A program made the translations under genes and the position numbers. A stretch of 64,000 nucleotides of DNA, taken from contig JAZGTN010000009.1 in NCBI GenBank assembly GCA_037783415.1, positions 12,834,001-12,898,000 of the forward strand, read 5' to 3'. This stretch comes from Leptasterias polaris (taxonomy: Eukaryota; Echinodermata; Asteroidea; Forcipulatida; Asteriidae). Below the pieces are notes generated by a model that saw nothing but the letters and a program-made list of their open reading frames with translations, was not told the DNA's origin and ran no database searches. Positions 11,885-22,962 of the stretch are shown here, piece after piece (within the stretch, counting starts at the first letter, position 1; every line of letters begins with the position of its first letter).

Positions 11885-12646
11885 CACGAACTTGGCATAC
11901 TTGTGACTTGGGGCAAACTGTGGGGCTTTACAATGATGTGGTGCGTTAATGATTTGCTTCACTGCTCCTACACGTCAACGCACTTTCTGTGTGATCATTC
12001 AGTTTTGCTTCATTATCGCGTTTATTAATAAGGCAAATTACAAACTGAAAGCTCGCTGATCATAAAGTTTATACTAACAGACATATCCCGGGGAAACTTT
12101 CAAAACAACTTATGAGGACGCTCACCCCACCAACGGAAAAAAACCCAACTGCTTATTTTAACTATACTGCAATCGAAATAAGTAAGTTATGTGCATGTGC
12201 AAATTCCCTGACAAAATGGACACATTTTCACTGTTTTTACTCTAACAATATCAGCTCAGCCTCATTTGATGAAATTTGGCCGGTTTATGTGGTGTATTTA
12301 TTGGTAACTATACCAAAGGTTAGTAAACTCTTAGGCCGGCGACCCATTGGAAATTTCAGGCACTCAACCGCAGATCGTCAACCGAGTGAACCCCCTGCTG
12401 CAGACGTAATGTCATAAAAACAGGCTAAATTCAATTTGATTGGCAGATTGTTTTTAATATATATTATTAGTTTATGTAGTTGCATAGATTGAAGAAAAAA
12501 GCTCAGAACAAATACAATGTTTTTTTGGAAAACTTTGCCGAGGTTTCTATTTGCCAACTTGCATCAATTGTGAAGAGATCTTTGTGGTTAATTGGTAAAC
12601 AAGTTTAATATCTTTTGAATAGCAGTTTGGTTTTATTGTTTCTACG

Positions 12647-12860
12647 GTGTGTACAACATTGGTAAGATTGAAAATATAAATGTTCACAGATTTGCACGTA
12701 ACTTGCATGGTATAAATTAAGATGGTTATGGTGGAAACTTCCCTTGAAATAGTTTTGCTTGAAATACTATAGTTTTTAGGAAATGAGTAAAAACAATTAG
12801 TCTTTATCACTGGTGATAAAATCCGATGTTTGAAAACAGTGAAAACATATAATGGGGATG
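12647..12860. mobile_element. Truncated copy of the TTAA MITE family
   Basis: Starts with GGTGTGTACAACATTGGTAA and runs about 85% identical to 8653-8870, then stops before the right end. Confidence 0.65.
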
Positions 12861-13164
12861 TGGCCTAATTAAAATTCTTGATAACAAATACTATGTTTTT
12901 AATTGGGTCATTTTGCCGAAGTTTGTATACCCAACTGAGATTGTGAAGTAATCTTTGTTGCTAAAATAGATAAACAAAATAAAAAAAAAAAAAAAAAAGT
13001 ATAACAAGATTACCACGAACAAACACATCAAGTTACATAAAACTGAACAAAGAACAGACATTTACAACATTTATAAAATCACAGCTGGAAAAGTGTATTA
13101 TTTTACGTCTGTCAGTTCTGAACAGTGGATCTAAGTCTTCGCCAAGGTGTTTTATTTCAGATGT

Positions 13165-13345
13165 CATAAAGGGAGTGTACACCTTCGGTAATTACTTTAA
13201 TGACCAAACTTTAATGACCATAAAAACGTACTTAGTAAGGAGCAACCGGAGAGCAGCTGAAATTATAAAACATTGTTAGAAACAACAACCTTCGAAGTAA
13301 TGTAGTTTTAGAGAAGCTTCTGGTTATCAACCTGATAGTAATTCA
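13165..13345. mobile_element. Fragment of a TTAA-type MITE
   Basis: Contains GGGAGTGTACACCTTCGGTA, the CATAAAAACGTACTTAGTAA block, an AGCAACCGGAGAGCAGCTG block and AACATTGTTAGAAACAACAA. These are the complements of right-end sequences found at 14200-14300 and 31070-31180. Confidence 0.6.
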
Positions 13346-13926
13346 ATTCACTTGTTTTGAAAATCTTCCGGGGTGTTACCTTTTAAATTGCTTTTCTGTG
13401 TATGTTATCCTTTTTCTGTATCATTTCTTTTAAGCATTGTACTTTGTATTTGTTACCTCAAATTAATAATTAAAATGAAGTATTTGTCAATTTTACTCAT
13501 GATGTGTTGATGTTTTCAACATCAGTTTCTTTGTACGATTGTAGCTAAACGTCAACATGAAATATGAGTTTTTGGGAACACAATTTCTCGTATTGCCGGG
13601 CATTTCCAGACGGGGAATATATCTCAATGGAGCAGGTTAGCTTTCATGTGTTCTTCTTTCACAAGCTTTTATAACAAACTCTCTAAATGACTTTAATGCT
13701 CAGAAAATCCTTAGTAGAGCTTCTCGATTAATAAGACACGCGTACTGGCGCGTGGAGTGGTTCGAATGGTTAAAGACATGGAACCCCCCGTTGTCTAGAC
13801 ATTTATCGCGTCTAGTTATCAGCACCTTAGGGGGTCTTTGTGGTAAACGGACCATTTCAACCAGTAGAGCGTGTACTTTGACCTAAAATATAACAACACT
13901 TTGGTGAAATTATGAAAAGTTGTCAT

Positions 13927-14299
13927 TGAAGGCAAAGTATACTTTTGGAAATTGTCAAAGACCAGTATTCTCACTTGGTGTATCCCAACATTATGCATTA
14001 AACAACAATCCTGTGAAAATTTGGGCTCAATTGGTCATCGAAGCAAAAGAAAATAATGAAGAAAAAACACGATGTTTATTTCTTAGAATATTGTGTACTT
14101 TCATTTGCCAGAGAAAGGCTTCATTCCTAAAGCTTTTCTAAGATTCAAATTTCGGGATGAAAAATAACCTCTTTTTCAAAACTACATTACTTCAAAGGGG
14201 TCGTTTCTAAACAATGTTTTATAACATCAACAATCTCCAGTGCTTTTCATGGTCATTCAATTTTGGAATAGCTAACCCAAAGGCATACACTCCCTTTAA
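13927..14299. mobile_element. TTAA-type MITE, copy with intact interior
   Basis: AAGGCAAAGTATACTTTTGG on the left and its near complement with CATACACTCCCTTTAA on the right. The interior (CAAAGACCAGTATTCTCACT, TTGGGCTCAATTGGTCATCG) matches 30833-31100 and 62525-62620. Confidence 0.7.
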
Positions 14300-14634
14300 A
14301 TAATGTGACAATTATTATGGTACACATTCGATACTATGGAAGAGAAAGCCCGAAGATTAGTATTATCTTGAGGCCTACTTATACTGTAAAGCAAGCAGCC
14401 AACATTGGTCATTGTAAACAACGAAAAACTAAACAAAAAACAAAACCCCTCACAAATCAACCCATAGTGCTTATTATGCAAATCCACAAGAAGAATAAGA
14501 CAATTAAAATACAAGGAAACAGCGGGAAAACCCGGAAAACATCAGCATTAAGCAAAAGTAAGGTGAGTTTTAGGTTGTTTTTAAATTGGACGAAAGGGAC
14601 ACGGATGAGTTGACATGGTGATGGCAATCTATTC

Positions 14635-15843
14635 CATATGTACGGAGCCCCTAAAGGGACAGGTAAAAAAAAAAATTGAAAAGGGGGGGAAAAATATATA
14701 CATATTTCGTTCCCTCGAAATATTATTTCGTTCCCTCGAAATATTATTTCGTTACCTCGAAATACTAATTCGTTACCTCGAAATACTAATTCGTTCCCTC
14801 GAAATATTATTTCGTTCCCTCGAAATCATTTCGTTACCTCGAAATCATTTCGTTCCCTCGAAATATTATTTCGTCCCCTCGAAATAATATTTCGTTCCCT
14901 CGAAATGTTATTTCGTTCCCCCGAATTATTATTTCGAAGGAACGAAATAGATTATTTCGATCGAACGAATTAATTTATTTCGTTCCCTCGAAATCATTTC
15001 GTTCCCACGAAATCATTTCGTTACCTCGAAATCATTTCGTTCCCTCGAAATCATTTCGTTCCCTCGAATTATTATTTCGTTACCTCAAAATCCTTTAACT
15101 GCTACAGAGTCCATGAAATGTCGTTTCATTTATTTCAGTATGCAAATAATATTCAGATTAGGCCATAATAATGAGCCATTGAGGAGACAGGTAAGAGTTT
15201 TTTTTGTTTTCAACTAGGAATGCTATTTCGAGGAAACGCAATATTATTTCGAGGGAACGAAATACATTTCAATATTGTTTCTCTCACCTGTCTCCTCAAT
15301 GGCTCATTATTAAGGCCTAATCTGAGTATTATTTGCATACTGAAATAAATGAAACGGCATTTCATGGACTCCGTAGCAGTTAAAGGATTTCGAGGTAACG
15401 AAATAATAATTCGAGGGAACGAAATGATTTCGAGGTAACGAAATGATTTCGAGGTAACGAAATGATTTCGTGGGAACGAAATGATTTCGAGGGAACGAAA
15501 TAAATTAATTCGTTCGATCGAAATAATCTATTTCGTTCCTTCGAAATATTAATTCGGGGGAACGAAATAACATTTCGAGGGAACGAAATAATATTTCGAG
15601 GGGACGAAATAATATTTCGAGGGGACGAAATAATATTTCGAGGGAACGAAATGATTTCGAGGTAACGAAATGATTTCGAGGGAACGAAATAATATTTCGA
15701 GGGAACGAATTAGTATTTCGAGGTAACGAATTAGTATTTCGAGGGAACGAAATAATATTTCGAGGGAACGAAATATGTATATATTTTTTCCCCCCTTTTC
15801 AACTTTTTTTTTTACCTGTCCCTTTAGGGGCTCCGTACATATG
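14635..15843. mobile_element. 1.2-kb foldback element with satellite-filled arms
   Basis: Two arms of about 563 nt (14635-15197 and 15281-15843) are inverted copies that agree at nearly every base and keep register from end to end (paired positions always sum to 30478). They surround an 83-nt loop. From outside in, each arm has a TIR-like block (CATATGTACGGAGCCCCTAA), an A/G-run, about 430 nt of tandem units, and about 115 nt of unique sequence ending GAGGAGACAGGT. The unit is itself self-complementary: ATTTCGTTCCCTCGAAAT, variants TTACCT and TTCCCA. No protein is recognised; a 90-residue frame at 14615-14887 is only the repeat read through. Foldback-type transposons have such architecture; family unknown. 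Confidence 0.85.
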
Positions 15844-15849
15844 CACCCG

Positions 15850-16172
15850 GTGCAGCATGAGAAAAAGACTGATCACCGCGATTTACCTAGACTTAACTAG
15901 CAGCTCTGGTGATAAACAAGTGCTGTACAATTTATGGTTGATGATAACAAGTAGGCCTACACACTGCCTATAAACGGTATTTGTGGCGCTGCCTCCATAC
16001 CATAGAAATTAGGAGGTCAGAGGAACACGGTTGTTTTTCATTGTGATTGTGGGTACTATTATATTAAGCTGTTAAACGTCACAGTTTTTGGAAGAAATAA
16101 ACTCAAGCTACAAAAAGTACATTATAAAAACTCTCCGTTCAAAATCGACCTGCTTCTAGTTCCCGTGGAGCC
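15850..16172. other. Stretch without a recognised gene
   Basis: No feature recognised between the foldback element and the next MITE. Confidence 0.45.
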
Positions 16173-16330
16173 TGGGGTCGATTTCACAAAGCTCTAAGAT
16201 TCATCTTACATTATGTTGTATATGTTGTCAGTATCACCATAGTGATTTATATTGTGACATCACACTTTGCTTAGCAATTAAGAGTGATTTGCAGTTAAGA
16301 TCAACCTCAACTCTTTGTGAAATCTAGCCC
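16173..16330. mobile_element. Hairpin MITE of the GATTTCACAAAG family, copy 1
   Basis: Starts GGGGTCGATTTCACAAAG and ends with its complement near 16322. The interior pairs again around CAGTATCACCATAGTGATTT. The same family is at 20240-20379, with a partial copy at 31463-31600. Confidence 0.7.
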
Positions 16331-16640
16331 TGACCCGTTTGTGGGTCAGTGTGACCCAGAATCTGTATCAAAATTACCAAGAAATCGGTCAAATTCATGC
16401 AGAATCCGGCTAAAAAAACCTATCGTATGACCGGTTTCGAGTCGTATTGACTTGAATTAAGGTACGGTGGGGCCCGAGTCATTTCAGGGTCAGTATGACT
16501 TGGAATATGATTCAAAACTATACTCAGAAATTGGTCAAATTTGCGCAGAATCCGGTTTCAAAGTCCTGTTGTTTGAACAGTTTCCGGGTCAGCCTCAGGA
16601 CCAAAAATGGATCAAGGAGGGCTTGGACCCGGATTCCGGT
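16322..16640. repeat. GGGTC/GACCC module, copy 2 (two diverged units)
   Basis: Two units of about 130 bp share GGGTCAGTRTGACY, GAAATYGGTCAAATT and GCAGAATCCGG. Overlapping frames on the plus strand (16467-16719) are repeat read-through; no protein family recognised. Confidence 0.65.
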
Positions 16641-16652
16641 GTCACGTCCTAA

Positions 16653-17070
16653 GCGTTCCGGCGTACTGAGTGTTCCATGTGATTCGCGGCCGGACTGTGC
16701 GTTCCTGCCGTGTGGGTGACGTAGCCGGTCATTTCAGTAGTCGTGGTCTCCTTCCCGTGCTCTTAAATTGTCAGACAATGTTTTTTTGATTGTGAACGGA
16801 AGACCCTCTTCTCCCCCCTCTGTCAACCCTTCCATAATATACTTGATGCCGCTCAAGTAGTGAACAATTCTTTAAAACGATTTGTACGTTCAACACTACT
16901 AGCTATAGAGCTCGTGGACGCCGCCATGACAGCTCCTGCGAGAGTCTAGAGAGTATAGAGGAACACTCAGTGCGGCACAAAATGGACCTACTTTCGCTTG
17001 CTGTGCGCAGACATGACATGAGTCATGTTATTATTTTGGTCATCTGGAACGGTTAGTACGCCGGAATGCT
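16653..17070. mobile_element. Possible inverted-repeat element
   Basis: AGCGTTCCGGCGTACT at the left recurs inverted as AGTACGCCGGAATGCT at the right, about 400 bp apart. Only the 16-bp ends agree, so support is modest. Confidence 0.4.
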
Positions 17071-17082
17071 CAGTGCGCGACA

Positions 17083-17213
17083 CCGTATCCGAATTAGTGG
17101 CTACAGCTACGGCTAGATCGCCACGTCATCATGCGTTGAAGTATAGGACGTCCTTAGCAACACCCTTAGCAACAGCCGTAGCCCTATAGCCGTAGCTGCC
17201 ATTTCGGATTCGG
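17083..17213. mobile_element. 131-bp palindromic MITE-like element
   Basis: Ends CCGTATCCGAATTAGTGGCT and the inverted AGCTGCCATTTCGGATTCGG. Inward the inversion continues as CAGCTACGGCTA / TAGCCGTAGCTG. The unpaired centre carries two CCTTAGCAAC words. Confidence 0.7.
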
Positions 17214-17589
17214 CCTTAGAAGTCAATGAGACAACTTCCACTTCATTAAAAAGCGGACCATTACATTTGAGCTAGACTCAACCAAATCAAGTCATGCATA
17301 TAGCAACAATAATAAAGTCTTGAGGCAGGTAGTAGTTAATAAGCAGGACTTTCAGAACTGAGAAGTCTCCCGAATTCCGAATAATTTACTCCGCGGCAGT
17401 AGCATAAATAGCAAGACAGTTCTCAAAGAACAAATCTACCTAGCAAGTAGATATACACATGGTATTACCGCAAACCAAATATACAATAATAAAGTCCGCA
17501 ATTATTACAAAAGTTTAAATACATGAATGCTTGTACCTCCCTGCATATATTAGTAACATGAGGCACAAACAATCGTTTAATGACTCTTT

Positions 17590-17706
17590 AATGACTCTTG
17601 TTCTAAATGTTAGTGTTTTTTCTGTACTGTTTGTATCAAGGCCAGTTTTAATTTCCCCAGTGTGGGATAATAAAGTTTTTATCTTATCTTATCTTATCTT
17701 ATCTTA
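17590..17706 (+). mobile_element. 3' tail of a non-LTR retrotransposon
   Basis: A short 3' UTR-like stretch (TTTCCCCAGTGTGGGATAAT then AAAGTTTTT) ends in a pure (ATCTT)n run at 17681-17706. An A/T-rich microsatellite after a GGATAATAAAGT phrase is the usual end of CR1/L2-like LINEs, and 60985-61010 shows the same phrase. No coding part remains. Confidence 0.6.
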
Positions 17707-17759
17707 AAATTAATGGCAATAACAAATTATTGGTGAGAAGCCTACAGCAACTTACGATA

Positions 17760-18037
17760 GTATGAAGCGTTTTGCTTTGAGAAACATTTCACTTCGAAGT
17801 ATGTAAAAAGATAGCAGATTTTATGCCCCAAAATTTGAATCTGAAAAACGTTTCTGTCAGAAACCTTCTCAGATTGTGTATTCCTAATTACTACTAGGGA
17901 TTATTCTTCCTGCGTGGACATATTCGCTCCGGATTTTCGGCGATATCTCAAAAATGCGACCACTTTTTCTTGTATATAATTATATAGGATTGAAACAATC
18001 GAAATGTTCCGAAAAACCAAAGGTATGCCTTTAATGT
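17760..18037. mobile_element. TTAA-type MITE, AGGCAAAG group, partial
   Basis: Shares with 38918-39263 the interior phrases CTCAGATTGTGTATTCCTAA, GGGATTATTCTTCCTGCGTG and GGCGATATCTC, and ends ACCAAAGGTATGCCTTTAA. The left terminus is degraded. Confidence 0.65.
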
Positions 18038-18039
18038 TA

Positions 18040-18360
18040 AGTACGTAAGCTGACCCCGAGGAGCAGAACATTTCTCGGATGATTAAATACTTGCCCAGTG
18101 GTGTTACAAAGGGGAGTCAGAACTGAAAGAGAGTTGAAAGAGAGATGACAAAGATGTCCAATCTTTTCAACAAACTCTAACATCACAGCGAAACCTAATT
18201 ACAGTAGCCCTGAAATAATAAACTAACATCGTGCAAACCAAAGAATTACGGTACAATTTGGTCGTTCGCTCCGACAGCGCAGTCATTACAAAGTTTGCCA
18301 AAACCAATCTTTAAAAGAATTATAATAAAATGGAGTTGAACTCCGCTTGAACCGAAACAA
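18040..18360. other. Stretch without a recognised gene
   Basis: No feature recognised. Confidence 0.4.
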
Positions 18361-18361
18361 A

Positions 18362-18505
18362 TAAATCGAAAAATAAAATCTAAATATTAAGTCATAAATA
18401 ATAAGTAATAAGTAAATAAGTAAGTACATAAACAAATAAATAAATACACAAATAAATAAATAAATAAATAAACATATAAATAAATGAAAATATTAATAAA
18501 TAAAT
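18362..18505. repeat. AAATA-rich simple repeat
   Basis: Imperfect then pure runs of AATA/AAATA, densest at 18440-18490. No other content. Confidence 0.85.
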
Positions 18506-20235
18506 ACATTTTGTTGCCCCATTACAATCAGAAAATATTGCAAAGCAATTTGTTTATTTGTCACCAGATACTTATAACATGTGTTAAATGGACACTAAAC
18601 AATGTCAGTATAGGGCCAACATTTACTTGTCTAAAACAGAATGCTATTTTTCTTGAGTTCCATCCCACCATTACGTATAACCTCAAACGAATTGTACTCA
18701 ACGTTCGGGTGCGGATGAGCGATTCCGAACCCACCTTGGTAAATCGCTGCAGATTGACTGAATTCCCTTGGGGGAAACAAGCCGAGGAAAGTAATTTGTC
18801 AATGTGCAAGGAGAGAATGTTGCGGAAACATTCTCAGTGATATCAAGCGGGAAGGTGTAATATTTAGTCTGTGGCTTTGAGGAAGACAACATTAATGCTG
18901 TTTGAGCTTGGCGATATGTGAGTGTGTTTGTTTGACGTCCGTTCAACTATAAAGGCTCTTTTTAAAAACAAGGCTGTGATTGAGGCCACTTCCGCCTGTT
19001 TGGATCCCGGTAACCAAAACAACACGTTAATCTCCATTACGCTGAATTGATAGCTGGTTGTTTGTGTTCGTTGAAGTCAGTGCACGCCATTTTGAAACTC
19101 GCATGATGGCACATTTATATAAACGCATGCTTTGCATGTTTTGATGCAGATAAAGAAGTATATAATCAATAAAAATATTATTGTGGGCATAAACAAGCTT
19201 TAATAATAAAGAGAAAATTGTTGTTTAATCAAAATCCATTCCTTAATTCACAAAATACATAACATTTTGTACACGCACTGTGTATATTTTGCGAAAATCA
19301 AGATGGCCGCTGCTTGTGTGCAATGACGTCACGGTCTTGTGCACACGCACAGGCCCGACCTGATATTAAGTATGGGAAGTATGCAAAGCATGGTCGAAAC
19401 CGTTATTTCCAATAGAGCCTGAATCATAATAAGTAGTAGGACATTGGAATAAGTCTACCGTATGGTTTAAATATAAACTTAAGTACCATCGTCATTGTGG
19501 TATACGGGGATTTGCACGAAAAGACCATATCGTGAAAATTGTCTACCATGATAGTGGTATAAAAATGATGATCGAGAGCGCATGTTGTGATTTTAACCGT
19601 TAAGTACGCGTGTAGAGTTTCATTAAACAATAATCAAAGAAGGATTCAAAACAAGTTAATGGCATTTTGAAGCGCACCAGTCTCAACTTCATACCAAATA
19701 AATTATGCAGATATGTGTTTATTTTACCAGCAATGAACCACAATAAAAAACTTACCGTAAGTTTTAATTCAACTTTGGGGAGAAATCTCTCCAAAATGTT
19801 ATAGTTACGTCACACTAATACTTCGAATACTACAAGCTGATTAACTTTCAATTGGAAAGACACATTGGGAAATAAAGTGCGGACGCATTTTGTGTTATTT
19901 TAAAATTAGTAGGGCCCCTATAACACTTCACTTTCACCTTAAACTTAATCGATAAGAAATGATAATTGATTTTGTCACTGCATGAGCAACAAGCAAGGCA
20001 TGAGATATCAAAGGGGGAGAGGGCGGGAGATTGTTTCTGTAAGTAGGGGAGGTGTATTTCCAAGGAATTACGTCCGTGTAGTACGGCAGAAGGTAATTGG
20101 ATTGTGCCTTTCTAATATTATTATTATGGTAATGAATCCAAGGATGCCTCGTGTGAGCTTAACCACTGTAGCTCGCAAGCCTGAGGAATCCTGTAAACAA
20201 GGGTGCTTGCTATGTGAAAAGAAAAAACCCACCAG
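18506..20235. other. Long stretch without a recognised gene
   Basis: Frames up to 118 residues exist on both strands at 18484-18946 but overlap antiparallel and look like nothing known. A short GC-richer patch at 19303-19345 has AAGATGGCCGC and TGACGTCAC, promoter-type words without an adjoining exon that I can find. Confidence 0.4.
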
Positions 20236-20239
20236 GGGG

Positions 20240-20379
20240 CCGATTTCACAAAGAGCTAAGATTGATCTTAACTTCAAATCAATCTTAGTTGTTAAGCAAT
20301 GTGCGATGTCACAATACACATCACTATGGTGATACTGACAACTCATCTTAAGATGAATCTTAGTGCTTTGTGAAATCGA
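20240..20379. mobile_element. Hairpin MITE of the GATTTCACAAAG family, copy 2
   Basis: 140 bp with perfect inverted ends (CGATTTCACAAAG / CTTTGTGAAATCG). AGCTAAGATTGATCTTAACT pairs against the inverted AGATGAATCTTAG and CATCACTATGGTGAT is central. The best-preserved copy of the family in the window. Confidence 0.8.
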
Positions 20380-20524
20380 CACAATGTTAACCCCTATACT
20401 CTTCCATGATAAAAGTGTTATGGGTTCTGTATACGAGCACTACGAATCTTTGTACACGGGACCTACTACGGCTTAATTAATATCCCTTTCGAAGGACAAA
20501 GCAGTTATTATGAAGCATATTACG

Positions 20525-20570
20525 TGCCACGGCGGGGATTCGAACCCAAAATCTGTTGATATGACACAAG
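20525..20570 (-). repeat. tRNA B-box relic
   Basis: On the minus strand TTGGGTTCGAATCCCCG matches the Pol III B-box consensus. No A-box or cloverleaf is found upstream, so this is probably a SINE remnant. Confidence 0.4.
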
Positions 20571-20617
20571 CCTGAAAATCAGCAAACAGTCTAAGTATGT
20601 CTTGAGAAAGAATTTTG

Positions 20618-20790
20618 GCTGTAAAAAAAACACACGTACAATAACAAGCAGTGGCAGCCATTTTGAAAATGTTGTTTGTTTTTAGTTTTCCGTCGTAGAT
20701 TTTTTTCAAATGGCAAATCTGCAATGGCATTAAAGCCGAATATCTTTCTCATGACATAGGCCTACCCAAAATTCTAAGTATGTTGTTTAC
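20618..20790 (+). repeat. Dispersed repeat, copy 1
   Basis: Shares AATAACAAGCARTGGCAGCC, CATTTTGA, TTTTTTCAAATG and CTTCTCATGACATA-type phrases with 26493-26665, same orientation. Nature unknown. Confidence 0.6.
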
Positions 20791-21233
20791 ACGTCCAATT
20801 TATGCATATTTGTTTCTCTAGTTAATTTAGTTTTATATTTCGGTTCGATCATTACAGGTGGCAACTGTGACATACTGGTTTTGTATACAAAGGATGCTGG
20901 CATAGTTTTGTCCTGCCCCCCTTGTAACCTAATCACTGATCCCTGTTGGTTGACACCCCTCTAGGACGTGTGGCATGGTCCAGTTTAGAATATCATATCA
21001 TATGAGCTGACCCGTGTGGAGCTGACCCGTGTGTGGTAAAGACATTGGAAATATACTATATGGAATTACGAATAACAGTTGGCAAAAGTATTGTTTAAAA
21101 GTATCAGATCCTGAATTACAGAGGACTGAATGGTCATATAGCGGTCAGCAGGTAAATTACCGACCTTAGCTTTCCGCTCAACTGAAAACCTTCTGTATCC
21201 AAAATAGAACATCTGGCGGGGCTTAGGTTTTAA
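20791..21233. other. Stretch without a recognised gene
   Basis: No feature recognised apart from two CTGACCCGTGTG words near 21005-21030 that echo the GACCC family. Confidence 0.4.
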
Positions 21234-21376
21234 TAGACCTTATGCATTGACGTCACCAAGCCGCCATCTTAGAGGTAAACTGATGATGAAACAATGGAAA
21301 CGCGCTGATTTGTACGCGCGGCGCACAGGATTGGCCAATGAACATCTTCCTTTTGACCTCTAGGTGAGGGCGCCCT

Positions 21377-22194
21377 AGAAAGAAAGAGCAGTCGTTATCC
21401 AGAGATCCGTCTCCATGATCTGGACTTTGCTGATGATGTAGCACTCTTGTCAACATCAATTGACACTGCAGAATCATTACTTCACAGTATTGAGGAGGCT
21501 TCCAATTGTGTCGGGCTTCATCTAAACACAGGAAAAACGAAGACTCTCCTCGTGAATATTCCTCCAACATCCAGTATACAGACTCTTGATGGTACGAAAC
21601 TTAAAACTGTTTCAGATTTCAAATACCTAGGTTCGTCACTACCTGACTCATTCCAAGATTTCAAATGCAGGAAAGCGCAAGCATGGTCAGCATGTAACCA
21701 ATTAGATAAGATCTGGAAGTCTGATCTTGACAGAGCTATCAAAATCAAGTTTTTCAGGGCCTGTGTTGAAAGCATCTTGCTATATGGAGCCGAAACATGG
21801 ACAACAACACAAAAAATGAATGATCGCATCAACGGTTGCTACACTCAACTGCTGCGTAGAGTTCTCAACATCCACTGGCGGGACCATACTACAAACAGGG
21901 AGGTTTATGGCAATCTACCACCACTTTCCGAGACCATAATGCAGAGACGTCTCCAGTTTGCTGGCCACTGTTTGCGAACAGCGGATCAACCTATATCGCA
22001 TCTGGTCTTCTGGAATCCCCCTGGCGGACATCCAAATCGTGGCAGGAGGAAAATGAGCTACACTGACACCATCACCCGAGACACAAATCTCAATCCAAAC
22101 GAGACTCAACAACTCATGAGGGACAAAGCAACCTGGCACCACTTCATCAAAGCTGCTTCTGCTATTCCGTCTAAGGACGACGGATGATGATGAT
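21377..22194 (+). mobile_element. 5'-truncated non-LTR retrotransposon inserted in a MITE
   Basis: About 818 bp flanked by an 11-bp target duplication GAGGGCGCCCT (21366-21376 and 22195-22205). It contains the 3' part of a reverse transcriptase frame and ends in a (GAT)n run right at the junction. 5' truncation plus a microsatellite tail is the usual product of target-primed reverse transcription. Confidence 0.9.
21447..22187 (+). CDS. Reverse transcriptase C-terminal part, LINE (RTE-like)
   Basis: An uninterrupted frame of about 246 codons (open from near 21400) covers the end of the palm and the thumb of a LINE reverse transcriptase. DFADDVALL-type residues are encoded just upstream of the first ATG (21423-21449), so the true protein began further 5'. 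Visible motifs are LHLNTGKTKTLL (palm), FKYLGSS, LLYGAETWT, LRRVLNIHWRDHTTNREVYG and RRLQFAGHCLR, a tail order known from RTE-like elements. It lacks the endonuclease and the first RT motifs, so it cannot be active alone. The frame is intact and ends just before the tail, so the insertion is young. Clade assignment is from memory of motif order. Confidence 0.85.
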   Translation: MSTSIDTAESLLHSIEEASNCVGLHLNTGKTKTLLVNIPPTSSIQTLDGTKLKTVSDFKYLGSSLPDSFQDFKCRKAQAWSACNQLDKIWKSDLDRAIKIKFFRACVESILLYGAETWTTTQKMNDRINGCYTQLLRRVLNIHWRDHTTNREVYGNLPPLSETIMQRRLQFAGHCLRTADQPISHLVFWNPPGGHPNRGRRKMSYTDTITRDTNLNPNETQQLMRDKATWHHFIKAASAIPSKDDG

Positions 22195-22329
22195 GAGGGC
22201 GCCCTACTCAAATGACGTCATATGCATAAGGTCTATTGCAAATTAATTTTTCATAGCTCAAGTCCAAATAACTTATCGCTTAAAAACCTATAGCTTTATC
22301 ATAATGAAATCACTTTTCAAGGGGCTTGA

Positions 22330-22395
22330 CCCATTTGGGGGGTCAGGGTGACCCAGAAATGGGTCACACTGACGCAGAATCCGAGTTTATATAGT
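22330..22395. repeat. GGGTC/GACCC module, copy 3
   Basis: GACCCATTTGGGGGGTCAGG, GTGACCCAGAAATGGGTCAC and GACGCAGAATCCGAG, as in copies at 16322 and 50785. Confidence 0.6.
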
Positions 22396-22492
22396 TTTGT
22401 TTGGATGGGACGACTTGAAAGCGCGTCTAATCCAATCGTCAGGGTAACGTGGTTTTGCGCGCGGGAAAGTTGAAATCAATGAAGCGTGTGCG

Positions 22493-22522
22493 TATATAAG
22501 CGGACATTAGGTTCGGTCAGTC
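22493..22522 (+). promoter_or_regulatory. Candidate TATA/initiator core promoter
   Basis: TATATAAG at 22493-22500 lies 26 bp before the A of a TCAGTC initiator-like word (22517-22522), in a locally GC-richer setting (GCGCGCGGG at 22458). Downstream is an ATG at 22616 that opens only eight codons, and an AATAAA at about 22711. It could be the promoter of an unseen gene, or the U3/R part of a solo LTR. No TG...CA borders were found to support the latter. Confidence 0.3.
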
Positions 22523-22962
22523 AGTTCAGGCCAAAACACTGCACACGTCTTGAAGTGTTTTTCTTAGTGTTTACTGTTAATACAATTCTGTTGTTACTGG
22601 TTATCTTTCACAATCATGGCGCTTCCTATTTTGTTTGATTAACGTTTAGTTAAATCATACTCTTGTAGATAGTTCATCACCGTTGCGATCCGGCCTTTAT
22701 CCCATGCTATAATAAATTATCTGAAACAAAATGTTTGATTTATGTAGTGCGTTTGTTTCTTGTCGTCCATAGAGAATGAACTGCTTTTCATGCGTATGAG
22801 CGTAGCAAAGGAGCATGAAAATAGCCAATTTGTAAACCACTTTCCCAGGTCAGCCTGAATGATTCAGCGTCCCTGGGATCCGGATTCCTGGTCAATTCTG
22901 ATTGGAATTTTGAGTGTTGAAGCTTTTTTTTAGCCTAAAATGCATGTGCACATACTGGGTGC

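Larger units (their letters stand above)
21234..22235 (-). mobile_element. CRE/YY1 MITE split by a LINE insertion
   Basis: An inverted copy of the 173-bp element of 54342-54514. The left part runs 21234-21376 and the right part 22195-22235. They join perfectly if the intervening LINE (21377-22194) and one copy of GAGGGCGCCCT are removed. Ends TAGACCTTATGCA and TGCATAAGGTCTA are intact. Confidence 0.9.

Noticed and set aside
18484..18946. Overlapping frames of 82-118 codons on both strands
   Set aside because: Antiparallel frames with no family resemblance; one begins in the AAATA simple repeat.
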